DNA of 64,000 bases from Parachryseolinea silvisoli. Its GTDB lineage: Bacteria > Bacteroidota > Bacteroidia > Cytophagales > Cyclobacteriaceae. Positions 8,705 to 17,200 of the stretch are shown piece after piece; position 1 is the first letter of the stretch; every line of letters starts with the position of its first letter. A program made the translations under genes and the position numbers. The notes under the pieces were generated by a model. That model ran no database searches, was not told the DNA's origin, and worked only from the letters and a program-made list of their open reading frames with translations. The stretch covers positions 124,001 to 188,000 of the forward strand of contig NZ_JAIOAO010000003.1 in NCBI RefSeq assembly GCF_021190955.1, given 5' to 3'.

Positions 8705-9535
8705 ATGAGGCTCGGACAATTGGCCAGAAAGCTTTCAGTAAGCCCTGCAGAAGTTACGGCGTTACTTGCCAGTAAGAATATTCAGATAGAAGAAGGTATT
8801 AATACGCGGTTGACGGATGAGCAGTTAACATCGGTCTTGCAACACTATGGTAAAGCGCTGTCAACGGTAACGTTAGCGGAAGAGCATGCTATAGAAGAAG
8901 GTATCGTGACAAAGCCAGAGGAACAGACCGATATCATCGCGCAAAAGCCCGTGCAGGAAGCCTCACTATCCATGACGGAACAAGCTGTAGATCAGGTAGT
9001 CATATCCGAATCGGCGGAGCAGCAAGCAGGGGTGGATACAACGCCTGAAGCAGGTGTGTCGGCGGACGAGAGCCCCACGTTGATCAAAGCACCCAAAGTA
9101 GAATTGAGTGGATTACGAATCTTAGGTAAGATCGAATTGCCCCAGCCAAAAAAGAAAGAAGTTTCAGAAAAGCAGGAAGGGGAAGCGGGTACAGAAAAAC
9201 TGGAGTCGCCAGTACAAAAAGATCGACGCCAGTCGATACGAGAGGATCGTGGTAGTGGCCGAAGGCAGCCGCGGAACCGTGAAGGGGAGCGCCCTCGAAA
9301 AAATCCGGTGGCGGCACAACGGGAGCGTGAAGCACGCGAGGCGGAAGAGAACCGACAGGAGCTTGCACGTCAGGAAAAAGAACGTCGTACACAGTATTAC
9401 CAACAACGTGTGAAGGCGTCCGTACCGACAAAACCGGCCCGTCTTTTTAATGAGGAGGTAACGGATATGAGAAACGACCAGAGGCCGGTTCCGAAAGGTT
9501 GGTTCGGTAGACTTCTGCGGTGGTTTAAGTCATAA
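8705..9535 (+). CDS. Stand-alone IF2-N-like domain protein with charged linker and amphipathic tail
   Basis: A 276-residue protein in three parts. Residues 1-50 (MRLGQLARKLSVSPAEVTAL and on) closely resemble the helical IF2-N domain that opens translation initiation factor IF-2 in Bacteroidota. Residues 55-235 are a disordered linker, first acidic then very rich in Arg, Glu and Gln (repeated RE/RR/EE blocks). The last 12 residues, GWFGRLLRWFKS, would form an amphipathic aromatic-basic helix able to bind a membrane. No GTPase part of IF-2 is present. I infer a membrane-associated nucleic-acid- or ribosome-related role, but no function is established. Confidence 0.7.
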   Translation: MRLGQLARKLSVSPAEVTALLASKNIQIEEGINTRLTDEQLTSVLQHYGKALSTVTLAEEHAIEEGIVTKPEEQTDIIAQKPVQEASLSMTEQAVDQVVISESAEQQAGVDTTPEAGVSADESPTLIKAPKVELSGLRILGKIELPQPKKKEVSEKQEGEAGTEKLESPVQKDRRQSIREDRGSGRRQPRNREGERPRKNPVAAQREREAREAEENRQELARQEKERRTQYYQQRVKASVPTKPARLFNEEVTDMRNDQRPVPKGWFGRLLRWFKS

Positions 9536-9598
9536 ACTGTCAGGATGGTATAATTTTTTACGGGGATCTGTTAGCGACTCTCTAAATGCTCCCCGCGT

Positions 9599-9835
9599 AT
9601 GACTTACGAGATCAAAAGCAATATGATGCTATTCGAGATGGACCGCACGGCAATTGCAGACATTGCCGTTGGTGACACTCTTCACGCCCAGGACCTGCCT
9701 GATGCAGAATATACCTGGACATTGCACGATAGTCAGTTTCTGGAAAGCAATCCTGATGCACGTCTGTTTCTAAAGGTTCAGAAACTTCCCAACAAACAGC
9801 ATAAAGGAATGGGTGTCATGATCATTCCCGAATAG
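9599..9835 (+). CDS. Small hypothetical protein
   Basis: A 78-residue frame, acidic, with no signal or membrane helix. The sequence alternates short strands (TYEIKSNMMLFEM, ARLFLKVQKLP) and ends MGVMIIPE. Its composition looks protein-like and it lies on the same strand as the IF2-N-like gene, 63 bp after it. I do not recognise the family. Confidence 0.5.
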   Translation: MTYEIKSNMMLFEMDRTAIADIAVGDTLHAQDLPDAEYTWTLHDSQFLESNPDARLFLKVQKLPNKQHKGMGVMIIPE

Positions 9836-10350
9836 ACCCAAATCACTTGTTCACAGGATATAAACGATTCAATACCGGTAGGCACCTGTTATTATTATAG
9901 CGTATACGCCCTTCGATTACTGTTGTCGAGTGGCCGGCCAATAATGCTGGCGGGAGGGGGACCACCGACAGCTCTTCGATCTTAGCCTGGTTATGTGAGA
10001 CGGTCGCCGGCCATATACCGTAAGGTATTCGGAGCAGGCCATATTAGTATAAAGAGTTGTATTTTCGGGGTTTTCCCGGAGTTCAGAGTTCTTTTTGACT
10101 TGCCTTTCGGCTAAAAACCAAAAAATTACCTTCGTCATCCCCGTTCAATGTGCTCATGGGGTGTGTTGACAGAGGGCTCGTCTTTTTTAATGAGGTAGTC
10201 ACAATACAAATAGTAGCGGACTTAGTAGGGGGCGGGGCCTGCAGCTTTTGTATCCCCGCAATATCGATGAGGTTTTGTGTTGCGTCTATAGAATTATCCC
10301 ATTATATACACTCGCGTGGGGCCGATACCGTGCCAAAGGATCGCTGAATA

Positions 10351-10368
10351 TACCTGCTTTTTCAGGTA
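10351..10368. repeat. Hairpin motif, copy 1 (TACCTG-loop-CAGGTA)
   Basis: TACCTG at 10351-10356 and CAGGTA at 10363-10368 flank a CTTTTT loop. An 18-base element differing in one base occurs at 23171-23188, also in noncoding DNA. Confidence 0.55.
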
Positions 10369-10415
10369 TTATGTGCAAAGAATATCGCGTATTGTGGGGC
10401 GTGGGCCTCACTGTC

Positions 10416-10443
10416 CGCCGCGCCAGCGGCGTGACGATTTTTT
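10416..10443 (+). terminator. Terminator-like hairpin
   Basis: CGCCGC (10416-10421) and GCGGCG (10426-10431) pair around a GCCA tetraloop and are followed by TGACGA and a T-run at 10438-10443. The layout is right for a plus-strand intrinsic terminator, though the nearest upstream gene ends 580 bp away. Confidence 0.45.
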
Positions 10444-10527
10444 ACATTATGTAATAACGAGTATTACGTTATACTGCTTTTAAACAAAATAAGATGCTGT
10501 ATGTTTAGATAAACAGCAAATCGAGTC

Positions 10528-10677
10528 ATGGAAATTATCAACGATCTATTGTCAAAGTTTCGCCTAGCAGAACTGAGGCGTAAGCGTAAACATGTCATCT
10601 TGTTTTTGGTAACGTGTGCTATATCCACGCTCATTACATTATGCCTGGTAGTATTGTTGCTCTGTAATGTTCTGTGA
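10528..10677 (+). CDS. Small single-pass membrane protein (49 residues)
   Basis: An ATG at 10528 opens a 49-codon frame ending TGA at 10675. Residues 1-22 are polar and basic (FRLAELRRKRKH) and residues 23-49 are one strongly hydrophobic helix (VILFLVTCAISTLITLCLVV and on). Basic residues before the helix predict the N-terminus inside the cell. The organisation resembles small regulatory membrane proteins or the hydrophobic small proteins of toxin systems, but no family is recognised and no partner gene is evident. Short length makes chance possible. Confidence 0.4.
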   Translation: MEIINDLLSKFRLAELRRKRKHVILFLVTCAISTLITLCLVVLLLCNVL

Positions 10678-10787
10678 GACCTGCTGCGTTAGGATTGGTG
10701 GAGCGTGACAGAGACTGTTTCAGCAATAGGAGGGGTGAAATTAAGGTAATAGTTCCTCAAACAACAGAAAAAGTAAAAATATAGGGT

Positions 10788-10831
10788 AAAAAAAATCCCC
10801 GGTAACAGGTATAGACCATGCTCACCGGGGA
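10788..10831 (-). terminator. Terminator of the lysine-tailed HTH gene
   Basis: TCCCCGGT at 10796-10803 pairs with ACCGGGGA at 10824-10831. On the minus strand the stem is followed by eight T (plus-strand A-run 10788-10795). It lies 21 bp after the stop of the gene at 10853-11092. Confidence 0.75.
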
Positions 10832-10852
10832 AATTACTATTGCGTATAACTA

Positions 10853-11092
10853 TTACTTTGCTTTTTTGGCTGTTTTCTTAACAGCTTTCTTTGCCGTTTT
10901 CTTGGCAGCTTTCTTCACACGCAGAGAAATGGTGTTGTCAAAAGCGATTTTCCGCAGCGAACCAAGCGTACGGCCCACTTTCTTGGCGATCGAGACAGAA
11001 GGAGTACCTTCCTTCACCAGCCTTTTGATATCGGCCAATTCTTTTTTGGTAATCAACTTACCATGGTTTTCCGGAGTTTTTTTCTTTGCCAT
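10853..11092 (-). CDS. HTH protein with histone-H1-like lysine tail
   Basis: A 79-residue, very basic protein. Residues 14-55 (ITKKELADIKRLVKEGTPSV and on) look like a homeodomain-like helix-turn-helix of the SANT/GcrA type, where a TPSVSIAKKVGRTLGSLRK segment supplies the turn and recognition helix. Residues 60-79 are a Lys/Ala repeat tail (KKAAKKTAKKAVKKTAKKAK) like bacterial histone-H1-type proteins. I infer a small nucleoid or DNA-binding protein. The ATG at 11092 is chosen because upstream codons lack protein character. A perfect 9-bp inverted repeat lies 27 bp upstream at 11119-11138. Confidence 0.75.
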   Translation of the reverse strand: MAKKKTPENHGKLITKKELADIKRLVKEGTPSVSIAKKVGRTLGSLRKIAFDNTISLRVKKAAKKTAKKAVKKTAKKAK

Positions 11093-11118
11093 CTTTATAA
11101 TTGTTTTTTTACTACTGT

Positions 11119-11138
11119 TTATAGGCACTTGCCTATAA
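11119..11138. promoter_or_regulatory. Perfect inverted repeat upstream of the HTH gene
   Basis: TTATAGGCA (11119-11127) and TGCCTATAA (11130-11138) are exact inverse copies separated by CT. It lies in the leader or promoter of the minus-strand HTH gene. A TAAATTTG box on the plus strand at 11136-11143 overlaps its edge. An operator, perhaps autoregulatory, is one reading. Confidence 0.45.
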
Positions 11139-11617
11139 ATTTGTTACAAGTATACACAATATAATTTAAAATGGAACACCGTTCATCAGATACAGTGCAA
11201 TTTTATACGGTGAGCTGCCTTTATCACCATGATTAAGGTATGCGCGGCGATGTAGGTATGGGTACATATCACGATCGATCCGACCTTCCCCAGGTATAGT
11301 ATGTCGGCCAATTATAGTAATACAGATCCCGTTGATAAGTGTGATAACACACGCATAATGCAAGGTATGGAACCCATCAGATGTACTCTTAACATACAGT
11401 GCTTCTGTTATATACACGCGGCGCGGAGCATAGGGATTGGCCGCCGGAAGGTCGTCCTGACTAACTATACACGTATCTCCCCCATATAGCCACCGCCTTA
11501 CGGCGTGGCCAGACGGCGGCAACCTGCCCACGCCGTTGGACCTAACAAGGATTTGGTAATGGGGAAATTCCCGTTCCCTATACAGTACGCGCAGCGCCGA
11601 TGCGGTACCGTTTATAT
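11139..11617. other. Gene-poor stretch with nested inverted repeats
   Basis: No convincing coding frame. ACGGCGTGG at 11500-11508 is exactly inverse to CCACGCCGT at 11528-11536, and the same segment can pair instead with GCCACCGCC just before it, so two mutually exclusive stems exist. CACCGT/ACGGTG near 11176 and 11209 may close another. Otherwise nothing recognised. Confidence 0.4.
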
Positions 11618-11654
11618 AAAAAAAAGCAGGTGGCACGCGTGCCACCTGCTTTTT
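11618..11654 (-). terminator. Strong perfect-palindrome terminator
   Basis: A perfect 34-bp palindrome with 17-bp arms (11621-11637 and 11638-11654, core GCAGGTGGCACG) lies 20 bp after the stop of the gene at 11675-12091. On the minus strand it ends in eight T. T at both ends makes it usable in either direction. Confidence 0.9.
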
Positions 11655-11674
11655 ATGAGAACGTTTGCTGAAAA

Positions 11675-12091
11675 TTATTTCAGACCGTACAATTCTATGT
11701 GAGCTTTTTCGTCTTTACGGTTTGGCAGGGTCTTATAAGTAAACTCTACCTTTTTAATATCTTCCGCGGCGTGGTCGAGGTCGATTACGCGGGTCTCTGC
11801 GCCGCTCTTCAGCTCGCTACGCACAGAAATTTCCTCCGACGCACCGTTTTCATAGAACACCCGTACGTTCTCGATATTGATGGGGGCGTCGGTTACTTTC
11901 AGCTTCAAGGACTTGAACTTGTCGTTGCCAATGACAACGATCGATTCATTCTCCATTTTAAAGCTGGCCTTTACCTCACCGATCTTGTGCCATCCGGGCT
12001 TGGCGCTGGTTACTACACCGGGGGATTGAGCAAAGGTAAAATTCACGAGTGCCATAAATAGCACGACGAGTATTACTGCTGACTTTTTCAT
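11675..12091 (-). CDS. Small secreted protein, DUF2541-like
   Basis: A 138-residue protein with a clear signal peptide (MKKSAVILVVLFMALVNFTF, cleavage after FAQ). The mature part starts with a GWHKIGEVKASFK strand, continues with KFKSLKLKVTDAPINIENV and ends KTLPNRKDEKAHIELYGLK, the conserved pattern I associate with DUF2541. It is an all-beta periplasmic or secreted domain of unknown function. It is a single-gene unit closed by a strong terminator. The family name is from memory; a profile search would settle it. Confidence 0.7.
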   Translation of the reverse strand: MKKSAVILVVLFMALVNFTFAQSPGVVTSAKPGWHKIGEVKASFKMENESIVVIGNDKFKSLKLKVTDAPINIENVRVFYENGASEEISVRSELKSGAETRVIDLDHAAEDIKKVEFTYKTLPNRKDEKAHIELYGLK

Positions 12092-12136
12092 TGTGGTTTT
12101 TGTTTTGTTTTAACAGTTGTTTTTTGTGATTACTAT

Positions 12137-12170
12137 AAAAAAAGTATGCCACCCGAACAACGGATGGCAT
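12137..12170 (-). terminator. Terminator downstream of xseAB
   Basis: ATGCCA at 12146-12151 pairs with TGGCAT at 12165-12170, plus three further pairs inside. On the minus strand the stem is followed by a seven-T run (plus-strand A at 12137-12143). It lies 80 bp beyond the xseB stop. Confidence 0.7.
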
Positions 12171-12250
12171 CGTCAGTAATGCTGTTGGAGCCGTGAAAAA
12201 TGGGGATATTCGGGGGCAGGGTGTGGCTATAGTATTATACGCGTGGACGC

Positions 12251-12460
12251 CTAGCTCTCGGTATTTTTCTCCATGCGTGCGATGATCTTGTTAACCTCGC
12301 TTTCGGTGGCTTTGAGCCGCTTCTGGCACAGGGTAATAAGGTCGGATGCACGCTTTACTTTTTCGGCCAGTACATCTACTGATACCGTTTCATGTTCGAT
12401 CTCCTGCGCGATTTGTTCCAGCTCGCGGTAAGCTTCTTCATAGGTCATTGTTAGCTCCAT
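12251..12460 (-). CDS. xseB: Exodeoxyribonuclease VII small subunit
   Basis: A 69-residue all-helical protein with the XseB signature: MTYEEAYRELEQIAQEIE, then a DVLAEKVKRASDLITLCQKR segment and a C-terminal KATESEVNKII. XseB binds XseA to form the exonuclease VII complex that degrades single-stranded DNA. Its start overlaps the xseA stop by 23 bp (11 bp if Met5 is used), so translation is likely coupled. Confidence 0.93.
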   Translation of the reverse strand: MELTMTYEEAYRELEQIAQEIEHETVSVDVLAEKVKRASDLITLCQKRLKATESEVNKIIARMEKNTES

Positions 12461-13877
12461 CGTGGGGTATTTTGTCGGTTACGGTTGTTTTCAGAATATC
12501 ATCTTTCAAAAGTATTTCCAGCCTATCGCCGGGTTGTATAGCGCTGGTGTCGCCAGTCAGGCGGCCCTGATGCCGGACCAACGCAAAGCCGCGCTGCAAG
12601 GTGCTGGCCGGGGACATTAATTTCATAAAGGTCGTGAGGTGTTGCAGGTGCCGTTGCTGGTTGCGCATATAGGTCGTGGCGGCGACTCGGGCGGTACTGG
12701 CCAGGTGTTCCAGCGACTGGCCGTGCCGTGCTACTGCACCCTGTAAACGAGCCGAGACCTGCGCAGCCAATCCGGCTACTGCTACATGCTGGGCATACAC
12801 TATCCGTTGGGCATGGTGAACTGTTTGGCTGCGGAGTGCCTGCACCGCCTCCTTGTGCGCGTCGAGCACTTGCTGACTGCTATACGAGATTTCTCGCTGC
12901 AAGCTGGTTAATGCCTGCTGCTGTCCCGCGAATAGTTGTTGCGCGCGGATAACAATGATCTGTCGCAGTGACAAAAGCGACTCTTCAAACGCCCGGTTGT
13001 GTGCGACGATGAACTCGGCTGCCTTGGTGGGGGTACGAGTAGGGGAGTGCGCCATCAAATCGGCAATGGAGGTATTTCGATGGTGACCAATGCCGGTAAT
13101 GATGGGTATAGGAAACTTGGCGATGGCCTGCCCCACCAGGTAGTGATCAAACATCAACAAGTCGGTCTGCGAGCCGCCGCCGCGTGTAATGATGACGGCA
13201 TCGTAGGCAATGCCGGACAGAAAAATGGCGGCCAGCGTGTCGCGTATGGAAGTTGCGTTGGCTTCCCCTTGTACACCGGTTAGATACTCGTCTATGCGGA
13301 AGGTATATCCGAAGGCGTTGTCTTCCAACGAATGGCGGAAGTCTTGCAGGCCTGCAGAATTCCGGGCCGAGATCACGGCGAGGGTTTGGAGTACGGGCTT
13401 TAAGCCAAGACGGTTATTACGGGTGATATAGGTATCACCGGCTTGTTGGATAAAGCTCGGGTTCTCGGCCACCAGGCGCCGGAGTGTGGCCAGACGCTGC
13501 TGCTCAATTTGTCCCATGGTAAAGCCGGGGTCGATTGCATTTACCTGAAGCTGTAGGCCGTACGTAGCGTGATACTCTACGGTGACGTTTACCAGCACGT
13601 GGATATTGTTTGTGAAGCGCTGCCCGGTGGTTTGCTCAAACTGTTCGATCTGGCGAGCACCCGGGCCCCAGGCCTTTGCCGAAAATTTCGCGAGTAAATG
13701 ATTGGATTCGCGGTCTTTTTCTACCAGCTCAAAGTAATGATAGTTCGAAGAGGCTTTAAAGGAATGGCTTGTCACGTCGGCAACAACCCAAAACGAGAGG
13801 TTCTGAAATGCAGCACGCAAGGTGTCGCTGATACGCGCGGATAATACTGAAAGTCGTAGCGGTGAAGGAGACTCCAT
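12438..13877 (-). CDS. xseA: Exodeoxyribonuclease VII large subunit
   Basis: A 479-residue protein in the expected size range. Residues 1-110 are the OB-fold domain that holds single-stranded DNA (LSFWVVADVTSHSFKASSNY and a following beta barrel). The catalytic core has the family motifs VISARNSAGLQDF, VIITRGGGSQTDLLMFD and PIITGIGHHRNTSIADLMAH, followed by the SPTRTPTKAAEF stretch. A long helical coiled-coil stem covers about 290-430. With XseB it degrades single-stranded DNA in repair and recombination. It is first in a two-gene operon with xseB. Confidence 0.95.
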   Translation of the reverse strand: MESPSPLRLSVLSARISDTLRAAFQNLSFWVVADVTSHSFKASSNYHYFELVEKDRESNHLLAKFSAKAWGPGARQIEQFEQTTGQRFTNNIHVLVNVTVEYHATYGLQLQVNAIDPGFTMGQIEQQRLATLRRLVAENPSFIQQAGDTYITRNNRLGLKPVLQTLAVISARNSAGLQDFRHSLEDNAFGYTFRIDEYLTGVQGEANATSIRDTLAAIFLSGIAYDAVIITRGGGSQTDLLMFDHYLVGQAIAKFPIPIITGIGHHRNTSIADLMAHSPTRTPTKAAEFIVAHNRAFEESLLSLRQIIVIRAQQLFAGQQQALTSLQREISYSSQQVLDAHKEAVQALRSQTVHHAQRIVYAQHVAVAGLAAQVSARLQGAVARHGQSLEHLASTARVAATTYMRNQQRHLQHLTTFMKLMSPASTLQRGFALVRHQGRLTGDTSAIQPGDRLEILLKDDILKTTVTDKIPHDGANNDL

Positions 13878-14264
13878 AAAACAAAGGTATGACTTACGCG
13901 GAATGGTGCGTAGGGCTGCCAGGCGCGCGATGGGGCATTTTTTATTCCCAAAATAAGTTTAATATTCCTTAGATGGGAAACTGAGTTTAATTCAGGATGA
14001 ATTCGACGAAAAGTAGAGCATGAAAAATCCACCGATATTTGGAAATAGTGCGTGAAAGGACCTATAAATACGATAAAGTGTCAAAAAAAACCATTTAAAA
14101 TGGGTAGAACTACGTATTGCGTCTTTGCGAGATAAGATTACATTTTTTCACCGGATACCGGCAAAACCGGATAGATTATTGCGTAATATTGAGGAACCCT
14201 CTTTACAACCTTTTCCATTCTCTCCCCTGAAATGCGCGTCTAAGAGGCTCACGATCAAATCACC
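13878..14264. other. Upstream region of the giant secreted protein gene
   Basis: An AT-rich divergent intergenic region between xseA and the T9SS cargo gene. Two direct copies of ACCGGATA lie at 14150-14157 and 14166-14173, with a further CCGG between them, about 95 bp before the start codon. A TTTG at about 14125 could be part of a promoter but no clear TAnnTTTG partner is seen. No gene is recognised. Confidence 0.4.
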
Positions 14265-17200
14265 ATGAGCAAGTATCCTCTCTTGATTCTTTGTGCGGTT
14301 CTAGCATTTTCTTCGGCCGTATCTTCTGCTTCTGCCACGAACTTCTACACGTATGTCAACGGTGGTAGTAGTGGTAATTGGAATGATCCCAACACCTGGA
14401 CGACGGACCCTAGCGGAGTAACGCTGGTGGGAAGTGCCGTACCTGCCAGCAGCGATCTGGTCACGATCCTGAACGGCTATACGGTGACACTAACCGGTGA
14501 CGTTGTAGAAACGGGACTGCGCATCAATATTCAAAACGGTGGCACGCTCGATCTTTCCACGTTCACCCTGGGCGCACCGGTGGCAACGCTTTCCGGCGCG
14601 GGTACATTAAAAATCAAATCGGGATATTTCCCCACGGTGACAACCAACAACTTTCAAAATAGCTATGCGGCAGGTGCTACGGTAGAATACTACGATTTTA
14701 CCGGTGTGCTGCCGGTATCGATCAACTATCCCAACCTGATCTTTACGAACACAACCGGTGCAGGCAACATCATGACGGTGTCCAACGCGGCTGCTTATTT
14801 GCTGCGCATCTACGGAAATCTGACGACACGGGCCACCGGAGCGGGCACGCTAACGGTTACGCTGGGCAATCAGGCAACGAACCTAATTCGGGTGTTCCTG
14901 AGCGGTAACGCTACGTTTGGCGCCAATACCGTCTTTAATACCGGTCTCTTCAACATTGTTCACCAGTTGAACTTCTCCGGCAGCATGACCAACAACGGTA
15001 CGGTTAACCTCAGCAACGGTACGCAGTATGCGGCCTCTACAAACGGTGCTGCGACGATGACGTTTACCGGTGCGACCGACAATACGCTGGCCTGTAACGG
15101 TGTAACAAATTTCTATACACTGACTGTTAACAAAGGTCTTAACTCGACCAACACCCTGTCGGTTACGTCGACCAATACGGCCAACCTGAATTTTTATTCC
15201 AACGGGCAGCTGATCACCCTTACCACGGGCACGTTGCGTCTAGGTGCGAACATCAATATTCCACGGGTGTGGGGCTCGGGCTCCGCCAACTATGACGTGG
15301 GGGCGACATCCGTTAGCCCGATGTTGTGGGTGGACGGCGCGACTGTAAATACGAATGGCGCTGCGTTGGTTATTTACGGCAAGTTCCGAATTACGGCGGG
15401 TAGCTTCACTTCGATCGGTGGGCAAGGCGCAGTAATTCGTGAAGAAGGACAGTATATTATTGAAGGGGGTACGTTTACGACGGAGAAATTCAGGCCTTCC
15501 ACTACCGCGACAACGCACCGCGGTACCTTTATTATGTCGGGTGGTACCTTCAATGCCAGTGGTACATCCAGTTCTGATGCGCGGTATGCCCGCTTTTCGT
15601 TGCCCTTTCCCGATCAGGTATTTATCATGTCGGGTGGCGTGATCAACGTCAGCAATCCCGAAGTGGGCGGAACGGCCGGTGATGCCTCCAATGGTGGCAT
15701 TCACATTGGGTGTAATGCGGCCAACTACAATGTTACCGGGGGTACCTTCAATGCTATTTTGTCGGGTTCGGCGGCATTTTTTGATATCGCGTCCGTGGCA
15801 CCTTTTTGGAACCTGAACATCTCCCGCACGGGCGGTACGCCTACTACCGTGCGGCTAAACGGTATCGGAAGCGTGGGGAATACTGTCACCACGGCGCAAC
15901 CGTTGGTGGTGCTCAATAACCTTACGATCAACGGTACGAACGCGTTTGTATTTCTGGCCAATAACCTGAACGTTACACTGGGCGGAGGCTTTACCATCGG
16001 CACGAACGCAACCTATACTCCCGGTACAAATACAACGATCTTTAATGGTTCGGGGGCGCAGGCTTTCTCGAACAGTGGTACCATTACGTCGGGGCTGTAC
16101 AACATGACGGTCGCCAAGCCGGCAGGTACGTTGACTCTGAGTGGTAGTGTTACCAGCTTTACCGTGAGTCAGACACTGTCGCTGACGGGGGGGGTATTAA
16201 ACGACGGTGGTAAAACGATTCTGGCCTATGGTTCGGTGAATAACTCGGCGACCCATACAGGTACTGGGAGTATCACGCTGAGCGGTTCGTCAACCCAAAC
16301 GATCACCGGTAACGGTAGCGGTGTGTTTGGAAACGTTGTCCTCAACAACACTTCTTCACCGGGTGCATCGGCGACAGCCGACTTAACCATTGCCGGTGTC
16401 CTGACACTCGCGGGTACAGGCAATAGTATTTTTGATATAGCACATTATCTGTTGTCACTGACGTCTACGTCGGCGACGGCGATTACAACAACGGGCAATG
16501 GTTTTAGTAATGTCAAGATGATTCGCACGTTAGGACTGCAGTCTGACCGTGGTGTTAAAAAAACATACTCCAACTTATCGGCCTTTACCTTTGCTTTCGG
16601 CTCGGGACCGGACTATACACCGGCCACGATTCAGCTGACGTCGGTACCGACGACTTATGGTACCATTACGGCCCGGCCGGTAACGTCGCGACATCAGTTT
16701 GTAGTGGCGTCAAACACCAACAACCTGACCTATTATTGGAAAGTAGTGGGTGAAGGATTTACCGGTACGGTGTCGGCATCGCATACCTACTACTATGTTG
16801 ACTCAGATGTGGTGCCTGTCGGTGACGATGTAAGCTATGTTCCCGCGCGCTACAACAACACGGCCTGGACGGTGATTAACAACCTCACGCAGGTGGACGA
16901 GACGAACAAAATTATCTACTTCACAAATGTTGGGTATATCACGGGCGACTACACGGCCGGTGTGCCAGCTTCTTTTGGAACGGTAAAGATCTTTTATAGT
17001 AAGCGCAACGGTGACTATAATAATACCGGTGCAGGCACGACACCCTGGTCGAACGTAAGCCACACAGGCCCTGACGCTACGACTGTGCCCGGTGCCGGTG
17101 ACCAGGTGTTTATCGGCGACGGTGCTGCGAACAACCACGTTGTCACCATCACGAATAATAATCAGGCTGCCGGGGGATTGGAGATCAACACGGGTAGTAC

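Larger units (their letters stand above)
9840..10527. other. Gene-poor stretch with several hairpins
   Basis: Frames here look random in composition. What is visible: a perfect palindrome GCGTATACGC near 9900, the stem ATACC-GTAA-GGTAT at 10014-10027, the hairpin TACCTG/CAGGTA at 10351-10368 (repeated at 23171) and a terminator-like stem at 10416-10443. A small noncoding transcript ending at 10443 is possible. No tRNA-like fold was seen. Confidence 0.5.

Noticed and set aside
11166-11645. Open frame of 159 codons on the minus strand
   Set aside because: It runs through the terminator palindrome and several inverted repeats and has no protein-like pattern.
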